DNA from: Cephalopachus bancanus
Taxonomy: Eukaryota > Chordata > Mammalia > Primates > Tarsiidae
DNA length: 64,000 nucleotides
Reading direction: 5' to 3'
Assembly: GCA_027257055.1 (NCBI GenBank)
Contig: JAPVLO010000232.1
Location: 124,001 to 188,000 of the forward strand
Shown: positions 50,079 to 58,913 of the stretch, piece by piece
Layout: each line of letters starts with the position of its first letter
Numbering within the stretch: position 1 is the first letter of the stretch
The notes under the pieces: model-generated
Databases searched by the model: none
Seen by the model: the letters and a program-made list of their open reading frames with translations, nothing else
What the model was told of the DNA's origin: nothing
Position numbers and translations under genes: made by a program

Positions 50079-50123
50079 ATCTGTCTCTGCTCCGTTTATA
50101 GCCCTCTGGCAATTCACTGACCG
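50078..50123 (-). pseudogene. Partial mir-183-like copy (3' half of hairpin)
   Basis: Forty-six bases match the mir-183 3' arm and loop edge (51066-51111) at 41 positions. They share GATCTGTCTCTGCTC, GTTTAT, AATTCACTGACCG and the same C where human mir-183 has T. The region equivalent to miR-183-3p reads GTGAATTGCCAGAGGGCTAT on the minus strand. The 5' arm with the mature miR-183-5p equivalent is not found to the right, so no miR-183 hairpin forms. It is best called a truncated duplicate. I cannot say whether it is transcribed, though it lies inside the pri-miRNA. Confidence 0.8.
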
Positions 50124-50884
50124 GATGGCAGGGGGCTGACGGGCCAGAGTGGCCCACCCCTCCCACACACTGACACATTCCGCCAAGCTTCTCCTGTCAG
50201 AGCCTCAGTTTCCCCACCTGGAAGGTGATTTTTTAAATTGCACACCCCATAGGCCATGGCAGGGACTCATGAGATTGTATGCATGATGTCGCTTGACACT
50301 ACAATGGACAGCACGGGTCTCAAAGTCATCGCCCAGATGCAGGGACCCAGGAAGCCATATGCCACACAATGGTAACATGGGCCTCTGTACCAGAACCTTC
50401 CTGGGGCAGGACCGGAGCCACACACCCCACCTCCATGCCCCACTAAGCACCGTTCTCAGAGCTGTCCAGGCTCAAGCCCCGGGGACGGTGGCCCCCGAGA
50501 AGCACCTAGGCTGACCTCAAGGATGCCCCAATGGCCCGGAGCTGCCTCTCTTGCAACCTGCAGAAGGCCGGCCTCCGAGGGGCCAGCCAAGGTCTCACCC
50601 TATGGGTGTGCTGGCAGCCAGCAGGGCCCTTCCCACCCGCAGCCCCACTCAGGGCGGCCCTACAGATGGCGGTTCCCCCACCTCCGCCCTGGGCAGCCCC
50701 ATCTGCCGGCCCAGCTCAGATGGCCGGCTCCCAGCTCGGCTGCAGCCCCAGGCAGTGTAAGGCGATCCGGCCGCCCACCGGGCTGACCTGGCCCTCACAG
50801 CAGCTGAGCCAGATGGGCTGGGGGGCGCACCGGGACACAGGGGCACCCAGAAGCCGGGGCCGCAGCACGGCTGCGCGGCCCGCG

Positions 50885-50962
50885 TGTCCCATATTGGCAC
50901 TGCACATGATTGCTCAGAGCGGAGAGACACAAGCAAAAATGTGCTAGTGCCAAAATCGGCCA
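50885..50962 (-). ncRNA. MIR96: miR-96 precursor
   Basis: Minus-strand hairpin. The mature 5p is at 50932-50954, beginning TTTGGCACTAGCACATTTTT with seed TTGGCAC. The 3p strand (50890-50911) begins AATCATGTGCAGTGCC. By memory the hairpin equals human mir-96 across both strands and the loop; only the outermost bases of the left end differ. In human, seed mutations of this microRNA cause hereditary hearing loss; no such change is present here. It lies about 100 bp from mir-183 and almost certainly shares its transcript. Confidence 0.97.
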
Positions 50963-51060
50963 AGCGGAAGGTCCTGGTGCAAGCCTCCGGGGACAGTAGC
51001 GTGGAGTCTTGGCGTCCCTGCCCCTGGCAGGGCCTGTCTCCAACGTCCGGCCGCGGGCGC

Positions 51061-51170
51061 TCGTGGATCTGTCTCTGCTCTGTTTATGGCCCTTCGGTAA
51101 TTCACTGACCGAGACTGTTCACAGTGAATTCTACCAGTGCCATACACAGAACAGGAGTCGCTCTCGGCCG
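51061..51170 (-). ncRNA. MIR183: miR-183 precursor
   Basis: Minus-strand hairpin, first of the cluster in transcription order. Mature 5p is at 51123-51144 and begins TATGGCACTGGTAGAATTCA, with seed ATGGCAC; the 3p region GTGAATTACCGAAGGGCCAT lies on the other arm. Compared with human, I see one base change in the terminal loop (GACCGAG for GACTGAG on the plus strand) and a few in the basal flank. The long stem is intact. A 46-bp relative of its 3' half lies about 1 kb downstream at 50078. Confidence 0.97.
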
Positions 51171-53300
51171 TCCACCCTGCGGAGAGACCCGTGCCCACCC
51201 GTTCCCAGCCGGCCATCTACAGCGGCTGGGGACTGAGGCCCTGCCCTGCCCCCACCCTCTCAGCAGCCCTCCGCGCCCACCCCCAGCTCAAGATGACCTC
51301 CAAGGAGACAGCACGGTGGGAAAGAGGGCTGGCCTCCTGACTCCGCAGGGAGCGGAGGGAGACCCGCAGGGAGCGGAGGGAGACGGCAGTGGCCCTGCAG
51401 CCTTACCCAGGCCACTCCGCCCAGGCTGGCACGCGGGTGGTCAGGAAGGCCCACCTCCTCGCCCGAGTCATTCCAGCTCCCAGTGGCAACGAGCTGGCCG
51501 GAGCCTCCTCACTACCCATCGTGCCAGAGGGGCAGTGACCACAGGGCACCCGAGAGGCCTGGCCTCGGAGCCCAGACGCCCACAGCCCCTGCCAGGACGC
51601 CTGGTCTCCATCCTCTCCACCCCCCAGCCTGCCTCGGGGCAGACAGAGTCCCATGGCCTCCACCCCAAACCAAACCCGACCGCGCACCGCCAGGCCCAGC
51701 ATCTCCGCCGCCAGCCCAGGGCCAGGATGGAGGCAGAAGGCTGGGGCAGGAGGTCGGGAGGGAGCAGGAGGCACGACGCCGTCTAGCATAGGAGTGGCTC
51801 GAGGGGACCGCAGAGGGAAGGGAGGCCGAGAGCAGGGGAGGGGCCAGGAGGGTTGCGTCAGTGGTTGCCAGAGCGGCTGCCTGGAGAAGGCACAGGGAGG
51901 CTCCCGCCCCGAGTGCCAGGCGCCCTGGGGACCAAGGGAGAGCAGGGGGAGGGTGGGAGACAGGGTCTCCGGGGAGACGGCACCAGGCAGCAGGGCCCAG
52001 GCAGCAGGGCCGGGGACTCCTCAGAGCAGCCTGCAGAGCCTGGGGCCCGGCGGCTAGAAGACACCCTGGAGGGCCGGAGAGGGAGCACACCGGCCCCCCG
52101 CAAACCTCTCGGTGCTGCTGCCCCAGGAGCGCTCCCTGGTGACCTCGGGGGCCGCCTCTGGGCACCTGGCAAGTCATCACGGCTCAGCACACCATCCCTC
52201 CCACGTGGGGTCCTCCTGCTTCCACACGGCCAGGCCCACAGGGGCGTGCCGAGCCCCCAGCAGGGTCATCTCCCGAGATGCCAACCCAGCTTGACGAGGT
52301 AGCTGGCTGTCTGCCTCCGTTTTCCCCACTACAATTTCCTGAACTGTTCTAAAGAAAAGGGTCAGGACTTCCCAGCCTGGGGTGGGGAGGGAGTGTCCGT
52401 AAAGGGGGTTGGGGGGCTGGAAGTTACTAACATCACTGAGGATACAGCCATCAGCGGGGCACTGAGGAACCCACTGAAATGCAGATCTGTGGGCCCACCC
52501 AGAAACCTGACAATTCTGCAGCAGGGGAGAAGGATCTGCTGAGACCACGCTGAGAAATCCTTCCCAAGAAGCCTCACCCCAGGGTAAACAATCCTGAGTT
52601 CCTGTTTCTCTTCTGGGGAGAGGCCGGGGATGGGCAGGGGTGGGTGCTGGGGAAGTGGGAATATGGACCTTGCAGCCAGGGAGCGGGCGGAGGCCGAGAA
52701 CGGAGGACAGGCGTTAGGGACACGGCTCTCCCCCGCTCAGGAAGAAACGAAGAGCCCCTCGGTAGAGAACAGAGCCCTGTGGCAAAGTAGCCGGGATGCA
52801 CGCTCTTCGCAACTAATGGCGGCATCGCTGAGGACACTCTTGGTCTCCGGTTCCCATCTCTGCAACTGACACCGGCTGGAGCCCAGGGAAGAGCTTACAA
52901 GGCCAAATCCCCTTCCAGCTTCCAGGTCTGGGCAGCCGGGCGAGGCTCCTCCCCTGCGCCTGCCCGGCCCCTCCTAGCCCAAATGCGACAGACCGCCCGA
53001 GTGCCGCAGCGCCCGCCCGGTGAGGGGGTGGGCCTGGGGTGCCACACCCGCCTGGTGGAGCCAAGAGCATGGCGGTGGCTTTCAGACCACGGCTGGGCCA
53101 GGGCCCAGGAGCCCGGTCCCCCCCGGCTCTGCAGGGAGCTCAGGGTACCCCAGCAACAGCGGCACTACCCACGCCTCCGAGGGGGAAAACAGGCCTAAGC
53201 TGGGGGGGGCAGTCCTGAGGCAGCTTCTGCCCTCCCCGCAGGTCACAGCCCTGACCTTGAGATCAAAGGCACAGAAATCAGCCTCTGGCGGGTGGGAAGA
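51171..53300. other. Unique DNA upstream of mir-183, no gene seen
   Basis: GC-rich with rising CpG. It holds a perfect 21-bp tandem pair at 51343-51384. Open frames of up to 222 codons on both strands have no recognisable product. Confidence 0.65.
51343..51384. repeat. Perfect 21-bp tandem duplication
   Basis: Two identical units beginning CCGCAGGGAGCGGAGGG, 173 bp upstream of the mir-183 hairpin in transcription sense. Confidence 0.9.
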
Positions 53301-53424
53301 CGAAGACACGGTTCCCGCTGGGCTGGCCAGAGCTCCGGCAACGAGGGCATCGGGCTGGCGTCGCCACGGCCTGAGGGAGCCGGGACTCGCACCGCAAGCC
53401 AGGCTGGGAACCGGGGGCTCGAGT

Positions 53425-53468
53425 TCTCACCCCCTGGGGGTCCCGGGCTCTCACCCCCTGGGGGTCCC
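53425..53468. repeat. 20-bp unit repeated with 24-bp period
   Basis: TCTCACCCCCTGGGGGTCCC occurs twice. Each unit holds the palindromic core CCCCTGGGG, an AP-2-like site. Confidence 0.85.
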
Positions 53469-56400
53469 AGACAGCCCGCCTCCTGAACTCCGCCTGGACT
53501 TTCTTAAGACATTTCTGAGCCGCCTTTCCTCTGGGGGTCGCTTTCCCCGGGGCTGGCCACCAGGCGCATAGGCCCTGCACCTTCCGGTGCCAGCGGCTCC
53601 CGGGTGAGGGTGGCAGGACTCTGGGCTGTCCGCCGCCGTCACGCCCGCAGCGCTCCTCTCGACCCTGCGCGACGAATCTGGAGTCCCCATTCCCAGCCTC
53701 GCCGCGCCATCCCTCGGGTTTCCATCAGGCGCCCCAGGCCCAAGGAGGGAGGGAGCGGGCCCTCGACGGCCCGGACCGGTGGCCGCCGCCTTGTCTCCCC
53801 TCGAGGACTCAGGGGAGGGGCCCAACGCCGCTTTCGCCCCGCCAGGCCCCCGCGCGCCCACCAGCATCCCGGGGCCTGCGGCGGCTCGAGCTCACCCGGG
53901 AGCCGCTGGGCCCCGCGCAAGAGAAACGGAATGAACGAAACGCTCCCAAGCGAGACTGGCGCCCCGGAATTGCTTCTTCTTTGCAAAAGGCCGACTCCAC
54001 AGCCCCTTCCTCCTCTCCCCGGGGGCAAGAGGGGGCGGCCACAGGGGTCGAGAAACGAACAGCCGCCGAGGCCGCAGCTCGGCGGCCAGGTCCCCAGCGA
54101 GAGCCCGCGCGCCGCGCGCCGGCCGGTCCCGCCAGAGCGGGGCGAGGCGCTCACCAGGGCAGACTTCCCGGGAGGCTCGGCCCGGGATCAGAGACCCGCC
54201 GGCGCGGCGCCCGTTGGGCTTACTGCGGGGACTTGTGGGGGTGGCGTCATGCGCTCCCCACGGAGCGGAGGGACCCAGCCGCGCCTCCGGGCGCAGCGCA
54301 GACCCCGCACCCGGCGCGCGGGACGTCAGTCCGCGGGCCTTGCCTGGGAGGCTCCGTCCGCGCCGCCGGCGGGGGCCGGGGGGCTGTGAGGGCACCGCCC
54401 GCCTCGCCCCTAATCGCCTGAGCCGGCATTAGCGCCCCGGCCGCGGCTGGGGGCTCCGCACGCCGGGCCGGAAAGCCAGGGCTGGAGGGAGGGAGCGCGG
54501 AAGGCTCGACCCGGGGGCTCCGCCCTCCCCGCCCATCCCCCCGGGCGCGCCGACGGCGAGGCGCCAGCGGGGCTCGCGGCCGGCGCTGGGGGCGAGAGTG
54601 TCTCCTCCGCGCGCTCGGGGCGTCCCGGGACGGTGGCCGCGACGCGGAGGCGAGCTGGAGGCCCGAGACCCGCCTTCCCCCGGGACTAGGCGGGGCCGCC
54701 CCCCCCCCCCGCCGTCCAGCCCCGAGAAGCGGCTCGAGGTCGCCGCCCCCGGCGCCAGACGCCCCCCGCGGCCCGGCTCCCGGCCCTGCGCTTCCCCCGG
54801 GCCGGCTCGTCGGGGGGCGGCGCGCGGGCCCCGCCGACGCGCACCTCGCCCGGGGCCACGGCGCTCAGACCGCGCGGCCCGGCCCCCGGGCTTGCGACCC
54901 CGACGCCGCGTGGGCGCCGCCCCCGGAGGGCGCGGGAGGCCGGAGCGCGCGCTGCGGCGTCGCCCCGAGGGCCGGCGGCGCCGAGCAGCCCCCGCCCGGC
55001 TCCAGCCCCGCCGCCCCGGGCGCCCGCCTCCGCCTTCCTCCCGGCGCCCCGCGCTGGCTCCGCCCGGCCCCGCCCCGACACTCACCTGCGCCGGCTCCGG
55101 GGCCCGGCGCGCCGCCGCCTCCGGCTCCGCGCCGAGTCCACGCGCGAGAAGCCCGGCGGAGGGCCCCGGGGAAGCGGGCCGCATGGACGGAGTTCGGGGC
55201 GCGCCCGGGCCGGGACGAGGGCGGCGCCCCCACCTCCGGGGCCCGGCGCGGAGGCGGCGGCGCCCGAGCGCGGACCCAGCGGGGGAACAAAGACGAGCGG
55301 GGATGGGGCCGCGCGCTTCCTGGGTGTCGGGTGACAGGTCCGCGGGGGAAGGCCCTGGCCACGCCACCTGGGGAGGAGCCGCCTCCGCGCGGCAGGCGGG
55401 GCAGGGCCGGAGGACAGCGGGGCGGCAGAGGTCGGGGAGCCGGGCGCGGAGCCGCCGGGGACTGCGCGGCCGCGGGGCGCCCGCCAAGCTGGGCGCAGAG
55501 GCGCGGGGGCTCGACGGAGTGCGGCGCTAGCGACTCGGGGAGGGTTTTACCGCCCCCGGCGCCCCGCCCGCCCCCCGCGCCGCGCCATTGGCCCAGGTGC
55601 CGTGGGGCGGAGGAGGGGCCGGGGGCGGACCCCGGATGATTCACCTTGAATGTGGCTCCGGTTGGTGCGCAGCGCTGGGCACGCCCGTCCCGGGCCGCGG
55701 AGACGCCCGGAGCCCCGCCCGCGCGCCCGGCTGGCTGGGTCTGGCCCGAGGGGTCCCGCCACCCGCCTTCTGCCCCGGCCTCCTGCCCTCGGGCCGGGGT
55801 GCCGCTAGCCGAGGTGCGCCCCGACGCCCGGCCGTCGCGCAGCCCTCCGAGCCCGGAGCCAGCCGAGGTGTGTGTAGCGCAGCGGGCTGGGAAATCCGAC
55901 CCCCGCGGGGGAGGGGAGGTGCGCCCGGAGCCGGGGCGCGCCCGGGGCCCGGGACGGATCCCCGCAGCCTCCCCGCAGCAAGGCGCTCCAGGCCGGCCCA
56001 TCTCAGGGGGCGCAACAGGCCCCGGGGGCGCGGGGCTGGGTGGGGACGGGGATCCCTCCGCCCTCGTCCGGCTCTGCGGCCTCACAGGTGTCTGGCCGCC
56101 GCTGCCGCCGGGAACAAAGGCTGTCTGTCCCGGAAGGGGGAGGGGAGGGGAGCCGCCCCCAGACCCGTTCCCATCCCCCTGCTTCCCCCCACTGCGGCAG
56201 CCGCTCCCTCGGGAGGGGGCGGGGCCGGCCGGGGCGCGGACGCCCACTCGGTCTTTCTCCACCGTCCTTTGCTCCGATCCCACCCGGGCGCTCCGAGGGG
56301 GCGGGGGTCCCCCAGGCTGTCAGCGTCGGGCGGCCCCTTTCCCGGCGGCCTGAACGCCGTGGCGCCCCTCCCTCCCTCCGGCTTCGGCCGCCCTTCCCCG

Positions 56401-57083
56401 GCCCGGCCCCGCCCTGCGCGGCCGCCCCAGACGGCACCCGCCGCTCAAAACCCGATTAAAATAAAACGCTAATCCGCCCTTCTCCCTTTTAGCTCCTGGT
56501 TCTCCAGTCGAGCCCCGCAGATCGGGCAGCCCAGAAGCCCCTAGAAGGGGATGGTGCTGAGCCGATGCCCCCTCGGGCCTGGCGGCCCCTCGCCCCGACC
56601 TGAAGACCGTTAGCACCTGGCCTTGGGCTCCGGCGGAGGAAGGGGCGAGCGGGGGTCTTCGGCTTCCCCGCCCCTGCCGAGCCGGGAGGCGCCGCGGGCG
56701 CCCGTGCGGATGCGAACCCTCGGATATGGCCGGGCCCGGGCGGGGCCTGCTCCAGCCACGGACGCCGCAGCCGGGTGGTCCGGAGGCGAGACCCCGCCCC
56801 GCGGGCTGACGGGGCGTCTCGGGCCGGCGTCCCCCGCCCCACGCAGCGAGGGACGGGCGCGGCGTGCCAGGCCCGGGCCGCGGAGGCGATGCGCGACGCC
56901 CGGGGCCCAGCAGGCCTCGGGGCGGGTGGTGCCCCGGCAGCGCCGCCCGGCCGTGCCCAGTCTCCCGGCAGCGCCCCACTCGCGCCCTACCTGGTCCTCG
57001 CGCCCGTGGGCAGCCGGGCGGGGGGCGCGGAGTGCCGGGGCCGCGCGGCGGGCTGCGAATGGCCCCCGCGGCCCGCGGCGCCC

Positions 57084-57090
57084 CTTTATA
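57084..57090 (-). promoter_or_regulatory. TATA-like box on minus strand
   Basis: TATAAAG inside GCGCTATAAAGGGG, the clearest TATA match in the CpG-rich domain and on the strand of the microRNAs. A start at about 57055-57060 would follow. This is inference from sequence only. Confidence 0.45.
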
Positions 57091-58768
57091 GCGCGCGCCC
57101 CGCCCCCGCGGCCCGCGCGCCCCGCCCCGGCCCATTCACCTGCTGTCGAGAACCAGACACCGCACCGCGGAAAGCTCGCCCTGCGCCGCGCGGTGCGGCC
57201 GTCGGAGCCGGCGGGGCGGGGCGCCGCCGCGGCGGATCCGGTTTCCGCTTTTCTGAAATGCGCGGCTGAAAGCCGAGAAGGCCCGGGCCGGGGACTAGCT
57301 CGCGGCCTCCCCCCGCGCTCCCCGCGCACCCCGAGTCCCTGGCTCCGCTCCGGGAGGGGCCGCGAAACTGCACCCCGAGAGCCTCATGCATATTTCAGGG
57401 CGAAGCCGGGCGGGTAATCGGAGCTGGACCCGGACGGCGAGGGGGCGGCCCCCGGGCACCCGATACCCCGGATCCCTTTCGGCGCAGGGCCCGGGCGGGG
57501 CGGGGCGGGGGCGGCGCGGGCCGGCCGGGGGTCCTCCCTGTACTGCCCGTCCGGCGCACCCGGCGCCCGCGCGCACCCAGCCCCTCCCGCAGACCCGACG
57601 TCTGTCTGCGGACGGTCGCATGGCCTCCTGCTGGAGAGGCCCCTCCCCTGGCCACGCCGTCCCGCTCTGCCGGGAGCCGTGCGCCCCGGAACGCGCAGAC
57701 CCTCGGGCCGGGTTCAGGACCGACCTGCCGCCCCCCCCCACCTTGTTCCTTCCCGGCCCCTGCCCCACCCGGACCCTCCGCGACTGTCCACCCTGAGCCG
57801 AAGATGCTGGCCCAAGGAGCCAACCCTGGGTCGTCGCGGCCCTTCCTGCTCGGCGTGCGGCGGGGCTGGGGGAGGGTGTCGGGGTGCAGGCCCCTTTCGG
57901 CCTGCCTCCTCCCCACGGTGGGGTCCTCGTGTTGGCCCGGGCTCTCGGCCCCGTGGCAGCACCAGCACGCCCCAGGGAGAGGAGCCCGAGCGCGGGTCCT
58001 CCTCGGCCCGGTCTCGAGCTGCGCCATCTCGAGGGGTTCGCGTCTCGCTCGGTCTGTTTCCCCGTGCGCAAAATGGGTGGCGCGACTCCCACCTCTGGGG
58101 ACGCCGAGAGTGCCCGCGTGAGCACGCGCACGCTGGGTGGCCCGGGGGTCGCCGCTCGCCGCAGGCCGCGCCCTCGCCCGCGCGACGCCCGCCGGGCGCC
58201 CGCCCCGGCCCCTCGCTCGGGCCGCGCGCGTGCCGGGGAGCCGAAGCTCCGGCCTTGCGAGCTCGGCCCAGCCCCTGCCTCGGGCCTCTGCGCTAGAACC
58301 TAGACGCGCGTGGGTCGCGAAGGCCCTGGAAGCCCCACGGAAAGGCGGCGCGCTCGTGCGCCCTCGCGTTTCTCTGCGATGCGCGCAGGGGCCGCGCGCG
58401 TCTCCTGGGGCTGGAGCCGGGGCTGCGGGGGCGGTGGAGGAAGACCGCGAGGCCGGAGGCGGGCCAGAGGAAGGCGACCCTGCCCCGGGAGTCCACCCCT
58501 CCTTGGGAGGACGGGGCAGCGTGTGCGGCCGTCCCCTATGCCGGGAACTTCCTGGGCGTTCGGTGAAGAGGGCGAAAACCCGCGCGGCTGGGGTTGGCGC
58601 CTCGGTGCTCTCCGCGCAAAGGCCTCTGCCCAGGGGGCCGCGGCCCGTCTCTTCGCCGCGGGTCTTTCTGGGACGTTCGCAGCGTGTGTGTTGTGTTTCC
58701 TGGGTGCTTGGACCGAATTTTCAATCGTAAACGAAACTGCAGAATTGATTTTTTCGAACCCGACCCGA

Positions 58769-58913
58769 GGGCCGGGCGGGTGGCTCACGCCTGTCATCCC
58801 AGCACTTCATAAGGCCGAGGGGCGGGTCACTGGAGACCGGGAGTTCTGAACTCGTCTGGGCAACATAGTGAGACTCCGTTTCTATAAATAAAGTAACAGT
58901 AAATATTAAAAAA
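58769..58913 (+). mobile_element. Alu left arm only
   Basis: GGGCCGGGCGGGTGGCTCAC to ATAAATAAAG; it interrupts the CpG-rich domain. Confidence 0.8.

Larger units (their letters stand above)
46129..50884 (-). other. Spacer between mir-182 and mir-96 (inside pri-miRNA)
   Basis: About 4.75 kb that the polycistronic primary transcript must cross. It contains three Alus, all antisense to the pri-miRNA, a pair of about 58-bp repeats (49058 and 50019), and the partial mir-183 copy. The 309-codon and 243-codon minus-strand frames at 46865-47794 are Pro/Arg-rich composition effects without motifs. Confidence 0.75.
46023..57060 (-). other. Inferred pri-miR-183/96/182 transcription unit
   Basis: The three hairpins share strand and order as in other vertebrates, where they come from one primary transcript. 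The start is placed near 57.06 kb only because a minus-strand TATA-like box lies at 57084-57090 in the CpG-rich domain, 5.9 kb upstream of mir-183. The left end is unknown and is set at mir-182. Splicing is not visible. Confidence 0.5.
53300..58765. promoter_or_regulatory. Large CpG island, probable pri-miRNA promoter region
   Basis: About 5.4 kb of dense CpG with many GC boxes. A GGGGCGGGGCGGGGGCGG run lies at 57497-57514. CACCTG/CAGGTG E-boxes of the ZEB1/SNAI type occur at 55083, 55594, 56085, 56614 and 57137. GATTA at 56453 and TAATCC at 56471 are homeodomain-type sites. In other mammals the miR-183 cluster is known to start about 5 kb upstream in a CpG island and to be repressed by ZEB1 through E-boxes. 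The 352- and 472-codon open frames here reflect low stop frequency in GC-rich DNA. Confidence 0.65.

Noticed and set aside
50122..50170. Possible 5' arm completing the mir-183-like copy
   Set aside because: No sequence resembling TATGGCACTGG or its reverse complement is found, and the flank does not pair with the retained 3' half.
54429..56283. Minus-strand open frames of 352 and 472 codons in the CpG island
   Set aside because: Pro/Arg/Gly-rich in every frame, no domain, overlapping frames on both strands equally long. GC-rich DNA lacks stop codons.
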